Positions 25,584 through 35,529 of a DNA stretch of 64,000 nt are shown piece by piece; position 1 is the first letter of the stretch, and each line of letters begins with the position of its first letter. This DNA is from Hyphomicrobiales bacterium (GTDB lineage: Bacteria; Pseudomonadota; Alphaproteobacteria; Rhizobiales; Rhizobiaceae): the NCBI GenBank assembly GCA_900471485.1, contig UCEU01000008.1, positions 67,314-131,313 of the forward strand, given 5' to 3'. The notes beneath the pieces are model-generated. The model made no database searches and was not told the origin of the DNA. It saw nothing but the letters and a program-made list of their open reading frames with translations. A program made the translations under genes and the position numbers.

Positions 25584-26101
25584 CTAACCGTCTCCCTTGC
25601 CGCGCCGCAGCGCGCGTGTCACCTCACCCGCGGTCGGAGCCGCAGGTGACCTTGCACGCTCCTCCGTTGTCGGCTTACTGGCGTTTTTTATCGGCTTTGC
25701 GCATGGGCGCACGAACGGCGACCGCCTGCGTTTTCGCAGCCGTGGCGGTAATCGCGTCAATGTTCGTTCGTGCCGTCATGTCGATAGAAACCATCATCGA
25801 AGCGCGCCGTCCCCGCGAGCTTCCAAATTATGTCAGCAGACCTTACTTATTATGATTTAAATAGTCAAGTTTGAGTCGTTCTAAATCTCCTGCATCGAAC
25901 GCCGCCGCCGGGCCGCTCACGGAAGCAGGGCGTTTTCCGCGGTGAAATGCGTGGGGATAAGCTTCCGTGAGCCGTAGGGGGATCGGCGAATTGCCTTATA
26001 TTCGGCGCAACGGATTCACGGGTCCGTGGCCCCCGATGCAGAGATGCCGCAGCGTTTGCCGCGCGGCAGTGGCGAGCCGCCACGAACGGACGGATTTGAT
26101 C
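25584..26101. other. Intergenic leader/promoter region between gltB and sbcD
   Basis: 518 bp with no convincing gene. It holds an inverted repeat GTCACCT...AGGTGAC (25618-25650), whose inner GCGG/CCGC could extend the stem, about 35 nt before the gltB-like start. It also has an AT-rich block (about 25830-25885) that probably contains the divergent promoters. A single TTCTAAAT half-site at about 25878 is not palindromic. Confidence 0.5.
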
Positions 26102-27244
26102 ATGCGCATTCTTCACACCGCGGACCTGCATCTCGGACGCCAGTTCCACGGCATATCGCTGGAGGAGGATCACGCCGTCATTCTCGAGCAGATCCTCGAC
26201 GCGATCAAGGAACATCGGCCGGATGTATTCATCATCGCCGGCGACATCTTCGATCGCGCCGCGCCGCCAGCCAGTTCGGTGCGCCAGTTCAACAATTTTC
26301 TCCGCCGGGTGGCGAGCGAAACGGATGCTGCTGTCGTCATGATCGCCGGCAACCACGATTCCGGCGACCGTATCGGCTCGATGTCGGTCATGACCGACGC
26401 GCGACGCGCGCTGATCCGCGGCGCGCTGCTGGTCGAGGAAGTTCCGCTCATCCTCAACGATGCTTCAGGCCCGGTCGCCTTTTCGGCGCTGCCGTTCGCT
26501 TATGAGTTCGCGGCCCGCGATTGCTTCGGCGACGAGACGATCGCCATTCCGGAGCACGTCATCCGCGCCCAGATCGCCTCGGCCCGCCGCCATGTGCCTG
26601 ATGGCGCGCGCTGGGTGGTGGTGGCGCATGCCTTCGTGGAGGGGGGAGCGACCAGCGACGCGGAACGGCCTCTGGCACGCGTCGGCGGCATCGAGACCGT
26701 GCGTCACGACACATTCGACGGCGCGCATTACGTGGCGCTCGGCCACCTACATCTGCCACATCATGTCGGGGAACCGCATATCCGCTACTCCGGCGCACCG
26801 CTCGCCTTCGGTTTCGACGAAGCCGGTGGTACGAAGGCGATGACGCTTGTCGATCTCGATGGTGACGGCACAGCTGCAATCACCGCTATCCCCTTTGTGC
26901 CCGCCCGCGGCGTTCGAATCCTGCGCGGCAAGATGGAAGACCTCCTCAGCGGCGAACCGTCGGACGATTTCATCAAGGCGGTGCTGATGGACGAAACTCC
27001 GCTGATCGATCCCATGAAACGCCTGCGCGAGCGCTATCCGAATGCCTGCCAGATCGTCTATGCCCGCGACGAGCGCGCGCCGGAGATCAAGTCGTTGGCC
27101 GGGCTGCAGCCCGCCGTGCATGATCCCGCACAGGTCATCCGCGACTTCCTTCTGCAGGTGCGCAGCGAGGACCCTGCCGAGGCGGAACTGGACCTGATCG
27201 GGTCGGCGCTTGCGGATCTCAGCCAGGTCGAGGTGGACGCATGA
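26102..27244 (+). CDS. sbcD: Exonuclease SbcD (Mre11-type nuclease)
   Basis: A 380-aa calcineurin-like phosphoesterase, the nuclease half of the SbcCD complex that processes hairpins and protein-blocked DNA ends. Metal-binding motifs are in order: DLHLGR, GDIFDRAAPP, AGNHDSGDR, VVVAHAFVEGG and ALGHLHLPHHV. The ATG at 26102 gives the standard N-terminus MRILHTADLHLG; a longer upstream frame is not family-like. It overlaps sbcC by 4 bp (ATGA). Confidence 0.95.
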   Translation: MRILHTADLHLGRQFHGISLEEDHAVILEQILDAIKEHRPDVFIIAGDIFDRAAPPASSVRQFNNFLRRVASETDAAVVMIAGNHDSGDRIGSMSVMTDARRALIRGALLVEEVPLILNDASGPVAFSALPFAYEFAARDCFGDETIAIPEHVIRAQIASARRHVPDGARWVVVAHAFVEGGATSDAERPLARVGGIETVRHDTFDGAHYVALGHLHLPHHVGEPHIRYSGAPLAFGFDEAGGTKAMTLVDLDGDGTAAITAIPFVPARGVRILRGKMEDLLSGEPSDDFIKAVLMDETPLIDPMKRLRERYPNACQIVYARDERAPEIKSLAGLQPAVHDPAQVIRDFLLQVRSEDPAEAELDLIGSALADLSQVEVDA

Positions 27245-30200
27245 GGCCGGTCAGACTGACAATGCAGGCCTTCGGGCCTTACGCCGGCCGTGCGGTGGTG
27301 GATTTCCGCGAGGCGATCGCTTCCGGCCTCTTTGGCATCTACGGCCCGACCGGCTCAGGAAAATCGTCGATCTTCAGCGCCATGACCTTCGCGCTTTTCG
27401 GGGAGGCGGCCAAGGCCGAGCAGGACACGACGTCGCTGCGCTCCGACCACGCCGCCGCGACCTTGCCGACCGAGGTGGAGTTCGTCTTCGACATCGGCGC
27501 GAAACGCTATGTGCTTCGCCGCCGCCCGGAACAAACGCGGCCGAAGCAGCGCGGCGAGGGCGAGACGCGGGACGCGCACGAGGCTTGGCTGTTCGATGCC
27601 ACGGGACTTGCGCTGGAAGAAATAACCGAGGCCAATCCGGGCAAGGTTATCGCCGAGAAGAAGACCGGTCACGTGCGAGATGCTGTCACCGGGTTGCTCG
27701 GCTATGGCGCGGAGCAGTTCCGGCAGATCGTGCTTTTGCCGCAGGGCAAGTTCGAGACCTTCATGGCCGCCAAGACGGACAAGCGGCTTGAGATCCTGCG
27801 CGAACTCTTCGACGTCTCGATGTATCGCCGCATGGCCGCGAAGTTCAAGGAAGATGCCGCCGCCGCCGAGAAACAGGTGCGGCAGGAACGCGAGATTTGC
27901 GCCAAGCGGCTCTCCACGGCCGGCTTCGAAAGCCCCGATGCGCTGCATGATGGCATCGAGGCGGCGCGGGCGGCGCATGAGGCGGAAGCGCTGAGGGAAG
28001 CCGAAGCGTCGCAGGCGCTTGAAGCGTCGCGGTGGTATTTGGCCGACGCGCGGAAGATAGAGGATCAGTTCCAGGCGGTCGAAAAGACCGAGCGTGAACT
28101 GGACGCGCTGGTCGGTCGGGAGGAAACCATCCGCCTGCTGCAGGAGCGCATGGACAAAGCGCGACACGCGCAGGCATTGCTCGATGTGGAGCGCCACGCG
28201 CTTGCGGCTCAACAGGAAGCGGGACAAGCGGCAGCGGATATGAATACCGCGATCGCCAATAGCGCTGCCGCTACAGATAAGGCCGCAACAGCGGCCGGCT
28301 TGCACGAAGCGGAGTTGGTCCGGTCGTCGGAAGTCGAAAGTCTTCGTCAAGAGATAGACGAGTTGCAACGTCATCAGAAGACCCTGGGCGATGCGGATGG
28401 TCATGCCAAGAAGGCAAGGGATGCCCATGCCGCGGTCGGCGAGGCGAAGCGGGAGTTCGACGCGCTTGAAACGCGGCTGGCCGACATGCTGGCGCGGAAG
28501 GCGGACGCTGAGCGGGCGCTGTCACTTGCGCGGGAAAACGACGTTGCGCGGCAGAGGCTGCAGCACGCGGTTCTGGCCGCGGAGAGCGCGCTGAAAATCG
28601 CTGAGAGCTACGGCGCAGCCATCGGCGCGACGGAGAAGGCCGCCGTCGAATTGCAGGAGGCCAAGGACATCGATGCGGCGGCAACGCGGCAACTCGCCGA
28701 CGCCAGGGATCATTTCGAGGCTGCCGAGCGCGCGCTGGCCGATGCGCAGGCGGTGCATCTCGCCGCCAAGCTGTCGCCGGGCGATGCCTGCCCGGTCTGC
28801 GGCTCGGTCGAGCACCCCCTGCCTGCCGCCGGCGGCGTCGGCCATGCCGGCTTGGACCAGACGTTTCGGCAAACAAAGGTTGCCCGCGACCAGGCGCAGG
28901 CCAGGCAGCAGGAAACCGCGCGCCAATGCGCATCCGCCGAAGCGAGATGGCAGGAGCGACAGGATCGGCTAGATCAATTGCCGAAGCCCGAACAGGCCGT
29001 GGGCGAACTGCGCGAGACGATCGTCAGCCTGAATGATGAGATCGCGGCACTCGGCCGAACTGTGGATTTTGCCGCTGCGGAAGCGGGACTCGCTCGAATG
29101 TCGGAAGAAATCCGGTCGACGGAAATGGAGCGGGATGCGCTGCGTGCTTCCTTCGATGGGGCTAGGACGGAAGAAGCGCTTGCCCGGGATCGGTTCGAAC
29201 AGGCGATCGCGGTGATTCCCGAGGAATTGCGGTCTGCGAGCGTGCTCGCCGGACGGCTGGCGGAGAAGGTGCGGGAGCTGACGGCCCGGGTGGAAGCGGC
29301 GAGAGCAGCCGAAGAGAATGCCAGGACCTCGCGCGAGGCGGCGATTGTCGCGAAGATCGCGGCGGATGCGGCAAGGCAGGCGCACGAGAAGGCGGAGCTT
29401 CGCCGGGAACAGGATGCTACGGAATTCCAGCGTCGCCTGGAAGCAAGCGGCTTCGGGCTCGAACAGTTCCAGCAGCTCAAACAGTGGATCGAGACGATCG
29501 AGGCCGATGCCGCAGCAATCGCCGAATACCGCAGTGCGCTCGCGGTTGCTCGAAATGGGTTGGACGCTGCCAAGCGTGCCGTGGAGGGCAAGGAGCGCCC
29601 GGATGTGGCGGCGTCGGAAGCAGCGCATCAGCTTGTCGAACAGGCGCTCGACCTGGTGAAGACGGCGCGCGCGGAAGCGCAGGCGCATTTGCGGCAACTC
29701 GAAGCGCTGAAGCTCGACATCGCCAACGAATTGCGGAGGCTCGAGCAGATCGAAACCGAAACCGGCGCGCTTCGCACGCTTGCGGCTCTCTTCAATGCCG
29801 ACAATCCGCTGCGGCTCGATCTCGAAACCTATGCGATCGGCGCGATGTTCGATCAGGTGCTGCTTGCCGCCAACCATCGGCTTGGCCCGATGAGCGGCGG
29901 GCGTTTCAGCCTGGAGCGGGAGATCGAGGGCGGCAGTGGCCGTTCGCGGCGCGGCCTCGGCATTCGCGTCTTCGACGTTCATACCGGCAAGGCGCGCGCC
30001 ACGGCGACATTGTCCGGCGGCGAAACGTTCATGGCGGCACTGGCGCTCGCGCTTGGGCTCTCGGATATCGTCGAGAGCACGAGCGGTCAGGTGCGACTCG
30101 ATACGATTTTCATCGACGAAGGCTTCGGCAGTCTCGATACGGAAAACGAGTCAGGAACGCTTGATCAGGTTCTGCAGGTCTTGAGCAATCTGGCGGGCCA

Positions 30201-30318
30201 GAGGCGCGTCGTCGGGCTGATCTCGCACGTGCCGCTGGTACAGGAAACGATCCCGAACGGCTTCTACATTCGCAAGCAGCCGCTTGGCAGCGTTATCGAA
30301 GCACGCGGATTGGCATAG
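27241..30318 (+). CDS. sbcC: Exonuclease SbcC (Rad50-type ATPase)
   Basis: A 1025-aa SMC-like ATPase that forms SbcCD with SbcD. The N-terminal Walker A is GPTGSGKSSIFSAM (about residue 36). Long coiled coils, rich in Ala/Glu/Arg, flank a zinc hook CPVC at Cys517 and Cys520. The C-terminus has the ABC signature TLSGGETFMAALALALGLSD and Walker B TIFIDEGFGSLD. Length is normal for the family. A strong terminator hairpin follows. Confidence 0.95.
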   Translation: MRPVRLTMQAFGPYAGRAVVDFREAIASGLFGIYGPTGSGKSSIFSAMTFALFGEAAKAEQDTTSLRSDHAAATLPTEVEFVFDIGAKRYVLRRRPEQTRPKQRGEGETRDAHEAWLFDATGLALEEITEANPGKVIAEKKTGHVRDAVTGLLGYGAEQFRQIVLLPQGKFETFMAAKTDKRLEILRELFDVSMYRRMAAKFKEDAAAAEKQVRQEREICAKRLSTAGFESPDALHDGIEAARAAHEAEALREAEASQALEASRWYLADARKIEDQFQAVEKTERELDALVGREETIRLLQERMDKARHAQALLDVERHALAAQQEAGQAAADMNTAIANSAAATDKAATAAGLHEAELVRSSEVESLRQEIDELQRHQKTLGDADGHAKKARDAHAAVGEAKREFDALETRLADMLARKADAERALSLARENDVARQRLQHAVLAAESALKIAESYGAAIGATEKAAVELQEAKDIDAAATRQLADARDHFEAAERALADAQAVHLAAKLSPGDACPVCGSVEHPLPAAGGVGHAGLDQTFRQTKVARDQAQARQQETARQCASAEARWQERQDRLDQLPKPEQAVGELRETIVSLNDEIAALGRTVDFAAAEAGLARMSEEIRSTEMERDALRASFDGARTEEALARDRFEQAIAVIPEELRSASVLAGRLAEKVRELTARVEAARAAEENARTSREAAIVAKIAADAARQAHEKAELRREQDATEFQRRLEASGFGLEQFQQLKQWIETIEADAAAIAEYRSALAVARNGLDAAKRAVEGKERPDVAASEAAHQLVEQALDLVKTARAEAQAHLRQLEALKLDIANELRRLEQIETETGALRTLAALFNADNPLRLDLETYAIGAMFDQVLLAANHRLGPMSGGRFSLEREIEGGSGRSRRGLGIRVFDVHTGKARATATLSGGETFMAALALALGLSDIVESTSGQVRLDTIFIDEGFGSLDTENESGTLDQVLQVLSNLAGQRRVVGLISHVPLVQETIPNGFYIRKQPLGSVIEARGLA

Positions 30319-30323
30319 ATCTT

Positions 30324-30357
30324 CACCGCGCGCCCTCCGATGGGGCGGCGCGCGGTG
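30324..30357. terminator. Strong hairpin terminator between sbcC and the chemoreceptor gene
   Basis: CACCGCGCGCC and GGCGCGCGGTG form a perfect 11-bp GC-rich stem with a 12-nt loop, followed on the plus strand by TCTTTGT. It terminates sbcC and lies 19 bp beyond the convergent chemoreceptor stop. Confidence 0.8.
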
Positions 30358-30375
30358 TCTTTGTAGTTGAGAGTC

Positions 30376-32589
30376 CTAGAACTCGTCCCAGCCATCGACC
30401 GAAGGCGCATAGGCCACGGCGGCATTGCCGGTGTGGCGCATCTGCGGGATCGGTGCGTGTCTGGCTGCCGGAGCGCGCTCGACGCGCGCTGCAGCCGGGC
30501 GGCGGGCTTGCTGGGCCGACCGGGTCTTGAAGCCGGCGACCATGTCGGCGAGGTTCTGCGTTTCGCGCGACAGGCTCTGCGTGGCGGCGGTCGTTTCCTC
30601 GACCATCGCCGCGTTCTGCTGGGTCGCCTTGTCCATGTGATCGGCGGAGCTTGCGACTTCCCGGAGGCTGACGGCCTGTTCGCTGGTGCTCGCCGTGATC
30701 GTGTTGACGAATTGGCTCATCTGAACCACTTCGGCGACGATCGCATCGAGAGACTGGCCCGACGCCGTTACGAGGTCCACGCCCTGCTTGACCTGGGCGG
30801 CCGAGGTGGAGATCAGCGTCTTGATCTCCTTCGCGGCATCGGCGGAGCGTTGCGCCAGTCCGCGGACTTCCTGGGCGACCACCGCAAAGCCACGGCCTGC
30901 TTCACCCGCGCGTGCGGCTTCGACACCGGCGTTCAGCGCGAGAAGGTTGGTCTGGAAGGCGATGTCGTCGATGACGCCGATGATGGTGTTGATCTGGTTC
31001 GACGACTGCTCGATCGCGGCCATCGCGCCGACGGCATTGCCGACGATCTCGCCGCCACGCTCTGCCTTCTGCTGGGTAGAGGCGGCGACGACCTTTGCCT
31101 GGCTGGCACCCTTGGCGCTTTCGTTGACGGCGGTCGTCACTTCACCGATCGCCGCGACTGTTTCCTCCAGGCTTGCCGCCTGCTGCTCGGTGCGTTTGGC
31201 GAGATCGTTGGACGCGCTCGAAATCTGCTGCAGCCCGGCGCTGATGGTTCCGACGGCACTGACGACGGAGCTGACGGTTCCCTCAAGAGACGAAATGCTG
31301 TCGTTGAACTTGACGCGAATGGTCTCGAATTCGGGCGCGACGGAATTTTCCATGCGAACCGTTAGGTCGCCGGCAGACAGCGCGCTGAAGCCCTGGTCGA
31401 TGGCGTGAACGAACGCACGCAAATCCTCGGCCTTGGCGTTGTCGATCTGAAGCTGGCTGTCTCGTTGCGCCTGCTGGGTCGCGCGCGCTTCGGATGCCTC
31501 GCGTTCCAGGCGCTTGTTTTCGTTGGCCGCTTCCTTGAAGACCTGGACGGCTCGCGCCATGGCGCCGATCTCGTCGGCACGTTCCTGCCCACGGATGTCG
31601 GCCTGAAGGTCGCCGATCGCCAAACGCCCCATGGTGACGGCGATACGTCGGATCAGGCCGGCGAGCGAGCGGGCGAAGATCAGGAAGCCGAACAGCGACA
31701 GCAGCGACACGACGATGGTGCCGATGAGGGTTGCCGTCAGCGCCTGCTTGCTGGCGACGACGATCGGCGTGACATCGGATGCGATTTCGAGAACGCCGAT
31801 CTTGGCGCCGGAGAAGTCGGTGAACGGCACTGCCTCGACGACGAAGTCCTTGCCATCGACCGTGGCGAAGCGCCGTTCGTTTTCACCGTTATAGGCACCT
31901 TGAACCTGTTCGGGCGTCAGGATGGACTTGCCGCCGAAGGTGGAGGCCTGCACGTCGAACTTGCCATCGACCATGATGTGAATGGCAACGGCCGCGTCGA
32001 CCGATTTCGCCAGCGGTGCGAAATAGTCGTTGGTCAGCGCGGTTCCGACATCGACCACGCCGACCGTCTTGCCGTCCTTGATGACCGGTGCGGTCGCAAA
32101 CATGCTGACCGCGGTGCGTCCGGGCTCGGTGCCGGCAACGAGGTTGCCTTCCTTGAGGGCGGCCACGATGGTCTTGCGGCGGCTGGTCAGGTCGTCGCCG
32201 AACTTGTCCGGCGTATGGATACGGGCGACAGCCACGCCTTTGGCGTTGCTGAAGGTGATGAGCTGCAGGCCGTTGGCGATGATCTTCGGCATGTTGGCCG
32301 CGTATTTCGCCACGATGGCTTCGCGGGCATTGCTTTCGATCAGGCCGGCGGTGTCCGATTCGCCGGCGAGCGCCAGCGCCATAGCGGCGGCAGCGCGCTT
32401 CTGTGCCTGCATGTCGGTCTGGATCACGGCGAGATCGCCTTCGAGCTCCTTCTGAAGCGCGCGGTCGTTCATTTCCGACTGGCGGTACCAGCCGAGGCCG
32501 CCGATGGCGGCGCTGGCGAAGAGTACGGCTGCAAAACCATAGGCAGTAATGCGGATCCATAGAGGCCGCTTAATATTGAGTTCATCCAT
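30376..32589 (-). CDS. Methyl-accepting chemotaxis protein
   Basis: A 737-aa transmembrane chemoreceptor. An N-terminal helix (about residues 10-32) is followed by a periplasmic Cache-type sensing domain (about 35-270, with [21 protein letters not shown]). Then come a second helix ([21 protein letters not shown]), HAMP, and a cytoplasmic signalling domain whose tip reads [33 protein letters not shown]. The C-terminus ends GWDEF, a W-x-x-F pentapeptide like the NWETF that tethers CheR/CheB in enteric receptors. The Cache domain suggests a small-molecule ligand such as an organic acid; its identity is unknown. Confidence 0.93.
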   Translation of the reverse strand: MDELNIKRPLWIRITAYGFAAVLFASAAIGGLGWYRQSEMNDRALQKELEGDLAVIQTDMQAQKRAAAAMALALAGESDTAGLIESNAREAIVAKYAANMPKIIANGLQLITFSNAKGVAVARIHTPDKFGDDLTSRRKTIVAALKEGNLVAGTEPGRTAVSMFATAPVIKDGKTVGVVDVGTALTNDYFAPLAKSVDAAVAIHIMVDGKFDVQASTFGGKSILTPEQVQGAYNGENERRFATVDGKDFVVEAVPFTDFSGAKIGVLEIASDVTPIVVASKQALTATLIGTIVVSLLSLFGFLIFARSLAGLIRRIAVTMGRLAIGDLQADIRGQERADEIGAMARAVQVFKEAANENKRLEREASEARATQQAQRDSQLQIDNAKAEDLRAFVHAIDQGFSALSAGDLTVRMENSVAPEFETIRVKFNDSISSLEGTVSSVVSAVGTISAGLQQISSASNDLAKRTEQQAASLEETVAAIGEVTTAVNESAKGASQAKVVAASTQQKAERGGEIVGNAVGAMAAIEQSSNQINTIIGVIDDIAFQTNLLALNAGVEAARAGEAGRGFAVVAQEVRGLAQRSADAAKEIKTLISTSAAQVKQGVDLVTASGQSLDAIVAEVVQMSQFVNTITASTSEQAVSLREVASSADHMDKATQQNAAMVEETTAATQSLSRETQNLADMVAGFKTRSAQQARRPAAARVERAPAARHAPIPQMRHTGNAAVAYAPSVDGWDEF

Positions 32590-32705
32590 AAAAAATCACC
32601 ACTGAGAATAACAGCCGCGGCCGGAAAGTGTTGCACTGCCGGCAAGATGGGGAGAACTCTTAAATTTTATGTAAAATGTCCACGAACATTTATGACGGGC
32701 AAAAT

Positions 32706-32728
32706 GCCGGAAGATTATCGCCTCCGGC
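32706..32728 (-). terminator. Terminator hairpin after the LLM oxidoreductase gene
   Basis: GCCGGA/TCCGGC form a 6-bp perfect stem. Read on the minus strand it is followed by ATTTTG; the other side has TTTTTG. It lies 28 bp past the LLM gene's stop and upstream of the chemoreceptor start. Confidence 0.55.
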
Positions 32729-32756
32729 TTTTTGCATTGCAGCAATAACGTTCAGT

Positions 32757-33779
32757 TTAGCGCCAGCCGAGCGCCGGCGCGATGTGGGTCATAATTGCTT
32801 CTATGACATGGGCGTTATAGGCAACACCGAGCTGGTTGGGCACGGTCAACAGCAGCGTATCCGCCTCGGCTATTGCCTCGTCCTTCTTCAGCTGTTCGAT
32901 GAGCGCTTCCGGCTCCGCGGCATAGCTGCGGCCGAACACGGCGCGTGTCTTCTCGTCGATGAAGCCGATCTTGTCCTGGCTTTCGCCGCTGTGCCCGAAA
33001 TAGGCGCGGTCGCGATCGTCGACCAGCGCGAAGATGCTGCGGCTGACGGAGACGCGCGGTTCGCGGCTGTGGCCGGCCTCTTTCCAGGCCTGCCGGTAGG
33101 CGCGGATCTGATCGGCCTGCTGCACGTGGAAGGCTTCGCCGGTCTCGTCGTCCTTGAGCGTCGAACTCTGCAGGTTCATGCCGAGCTTGGCGGCCCAGAT
33201 GGCGGTCGCGTTGGAGCTCGCGCCCCACCAGATGCGCTCGCGCAGGCCTTCGGAGTGCGGCTCGAGGCGAAGCTTGCCGGGCGGGTTGGGGAACATCGGA
33301 CGCGGGTTCGGCTGCGCGAAACCTTCGCCACGCAGCACGTCGAGAAACACCTCCGCATGGCGGCGCGCCATGTCGGCGTCGCCCTCGCCTTCCGGCGGCG
33401 CATAACCGAAATAGCGCCAGCCGTCGATTACCTGCTCGGGCGAGCCGCGGCTGATGCCGAGCTGCAGGCGGCCGCCGGCGATCAGATCTGCGGCGCCGGC
33501 GTCCTCCGCCATGTAGAGCGGGTTTTCATAGCGCATGTCGATGACGGCGGTGCCGATCTCGATCCGGTTGGTCTTCGCGCCGACGGCCGCCAGAAGCGGA
33601 AACGGCGCGGCAAGCTGGCGCGCGAAATGGTGGACGCGGAAATAGGCGCCATCGGCGCCAAGCTCCTCGGCCGCGACCGCGAGGTCGATCGACTGAAGCA
33701 AAGCGTCGCCTGCCGACCGGGTCTGCGATTGCGGGGAGGGCGTCCAGTGCCCGAAGGAGAGAAAGCCGATTTTCTTCAT
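32757..33779 (-). CDS. LLM class flavin-dependent oxidoreductase (luciferase-like monooxygenase)
   Basis: A 340-aa TIM-barrel FMN-dependent monooxygenase-like protein. Family signs are the N-terminal KIGFLSFGHW segment, DGAYFRVHHFARQLAAPFPLLAAVGAKT (the usual E/R-HH region) and LQLGISRGSPEQVI. The substrate is unknown. The gene lies 102 bp downstream of the GMC dehydrogenase gene's end, on the same strand, with its own likely start context (GAAGCGGCGCGACC upstream, weak). Confidence 0.88.
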   Translation of the reverse strand: MKKIGFLSFGHWTPSPQSQTRSAGDALLQSIDLAVAAEELGADGAYFRVHHFARQLAAPFPLLAAVGAKTNRIEIGTAVIDMRYENPLYMAEDAGAADLIAGGRLQLGISRGSPEQVIDGWRYFGYAPPEGEGDADMARRHAEVFLDVLRGEGFAQPNPRPMFPNPPGKLRLEPHSEGLRERIWWGASSNATAIWAAKLGMNLQSSTLKDDETGEAFHVQQADQIRAYRQAWKEAGHSREPRVSVSRSIFALVDDRDRAYFGHSGESQDKIGFIDEKTRAVFGRSYAAEPEALIEQLKKDEAIAEADTLLLTVPNQLGVAYNAHVIEAIMTHIAPALGWR

Positions 33780-33881
33780 GGTCGCGCCGCTTCGAGATGA
33801 AATGTTGATCGACGTGCTTCATCGCACGATTGACGTGCTGCGGATAGGTGCGAGCGCGTTTTTGCGCGCCCGCCTGGAGTC

Positions 33882-35516
33882 TCAGACTTCCTTGAGCAGC
33901 TGTTCCGCGATACGGACGCTGAGTGCTGCACCCGTCAGCGTCGGGTTCATGCAGGATGCCGAGGGCATGACGCTGGTGCCGGCAATGAACATGTTCTTGT
34001 GATCATGCGTCCGGCAGTCGCGGTCGACGACGCTGTCCTTCGGATCGTCGCCCATGCGGGTCGTGCCCATCACGTGCTGGCGGTTCTGCCATTTGACGTC
34101 TGTCGACAGTACTTCGGCGTCGAGCAGCTGAGCGATCTTGTTCAGATCCTCCAAGCCGCGGTCGCGCCCGGCGTTCCAGTAGTCGGTAACGCTGTAGTAG
34201 AGGACTGGGACCGGGATGCCCAGGGCGTCGAACTTGGTCTTCGATGGCGTGACACGGTTTTCGGCGAGCGGCAACGGTTCGAAGTCGATCGCCCAGTTCA
34301 GCGAGCGCGCCGAGTATTTGCGGATCTGCTCATCCAGCTTCGAGCCGAGGATGCCCTTCTTGATGAAGCCTTCCGTCATCTGCGCCGTCGGCACGGTGTT
34401 GCGCACCTTGATCTTGTAGCTCGGGTAATCCTTGCGGAAGGCGCCGTCGCGCTGGTTGAGGTAGACCAGCAACTCGGTCGGGCCTTCGCCGGGCCACATG
34501 TCCTCCTTGGTCAGCATGTTCATGCTGATGCCGGTGTGGTCCATCAGGTTGCGGCCGACTTGGTCGGATGAGTTGGCGATGCCATTCGGATACTTGTCGG
34601 AGGTCGAGATCAGCAGCAGCTTGGCCGATTCTATGCCGTAGGCGGCGAGCACGAAGTATCTCGCCGTCAGCTTGTGCTCCGAATTGTCCGGCTTCTTGTA
34701 CCAGATCGCGGTGATCTGGCCGTCGTCGCCCGCCTCGATCTTGTAGACCACCGAGTTGTCGAGAAGCTTGGCGCCGTGCATCTCGGCTTCGTCGATGTGC
34801 ATCGAGCCGTCGTATTTGGCGCCGATCGGACAGACCGGGTTGCAGTTGTTGTTGCCGGCGCAGACGGGGCGGCGGCCATAGGGGCGCGAGGCGCGGCCAT
34901 GCGGCTCGAGCACCGGATTGAAACCGCCGACGCTGAGCTTCTCGGCAAGCGTCTCGAACATGTAGCTGGAGTTCAGCTGCTTCATCGGGAAGGGCATAGA
35001 GCGAGGCGGCATCGGACCACCGCCCTGGCCGCTCTCATCCTGGCCGTCGAGACCAGTGACGCCGAGCTCGAGTTCCGCCTTGTTGTAGTAGTCCTCGAGG
35101 TCGTCGTAGCCGATCGGCCAGTCGCGGCCGCGGCCGTAGAGCGACTGAATCTTGAAGTCGTTGGGGATCATGCGCCAAAGCGCCGAACCGAAGTGCCAGG
35201 TCGTACCGCCGACGACACGCAGATAAGACGTGTTGTACTTCACCGGGCCTTCGTACTGCAGGTAGTCGCCATAGGTCGACGGCGCATGTGGCAGGCTCGG
35301 GAAGGGAGAGCCGGCGCCCTGCAGCTTGGCGTTGGCGAGCGAAAGCTTGACGGGCGCGTTGCGGAAGGTCTCGACGATATCGCGGCGATTGACGCGCGGA
35401 CCGGCCTCCAGAATGATCACCTTCTTGCCGGCCTTGGCGAGGTTCGCCGCGATGATCCCGCCCATCACGCCGGAGCCGATAACGATTACATCCGCATCAT
35501 ATGCGTCATTTGCCAT
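33882..35516 (-). CDS. GMC family oxidoreductase, large subunit of a membrane sugar/alcohol dehydrogenase
   Basis: A 544-aa FAD-dependent glucose-methanol-choline dehydrogenase. It has a dinucleotide fold at the N-terminus (VIVIGSGVMGGIIAANLAKAGKKVIILEAG, spread over residues 10-40), the HFGSALWR segment, and a C-terminal GMC block with HVMGTTRMGDDPKDSVVD and FIAGTSVMPSASCMNPTLT, typical of gluconate/fructose/sorbitol dehydrogenase large subunits. It is the third gene of a cytochrome c - small subunit - large subunit unit (14-bp gap to the small subunit). It should act in the periplasm, exported together with the Tat-signal small subunit. The substrate cannot be set from sequence. Confidence 0.9.
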   Translation of the reverse strand: MANDAYDADVIVIGSGVMGGIIAANLAKAGKKVIILEAGPRVNRRDIVETFRNAPVKLSLANAKLQGAGSPFPSLPHAPSTYGDYLQYEGPVKYNTSYLRVVGGTTWHFGSALWRMIPNDFKIQSLYGRGRDWPIGYDDLEDYYNKAELELGVTGLDGQDESGQGGGPMPPRSMPFPMKQLNSSYMFETLAEKLSVGGFNPVLEPHGRASRPYGRRPVCAGNNNCNPVCPIGAKYDGSMHIDEAEMHGAKLLDNSVVYKIEAGDDGQITAIWYKKPDNSEHKLTARYFVLAAYGIESAKLLLISTSDKYPNGIANSSDQVGRNLMDHTGISMNMLTKEDMWPGEGPTELLVYLNQRDGAFRKDYPSYKIKVRNTVPTAQMTEGFIKKGILGSKLDEQIRKYSARSLNWAIDFEPLPLAENRVTPSKTKFDALGIPVPVLYYSVTDYWNAGRDRGLEDLNKIAQLLDAEVLSTDVKWQNRQHVMGTTRMGDDPKDSVVDRDCRTHDHKNMFIAGTSVMPSASCMNPTLTGAALSVRIAEQLLKEV

Positions 35517-35529
35517 TGTCGTGGTCCTG

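Noticed and set aside
23193..25649. Very long plus-strand open frame (818 codons) opposite the glutamate synthase gene
   Set aside because: It is a GC-rich antisense shadow: rich in Arg/Asp/His/Gly without recognisable domains, fully covered by the clear minus-strand gltB-like gene.
25597..25860. Possible small plus-strand genes between gltB and sbcD
   Set aside because: Overlapping frames of low complexity with no ribosome-binding site or family resemblance; the region looks like leader and promoter DNA.
25870..25892. Second iron-control element near gltB
   Set aside because: Only one half-site (TTCTAAAT) is present; no matching inverted half.
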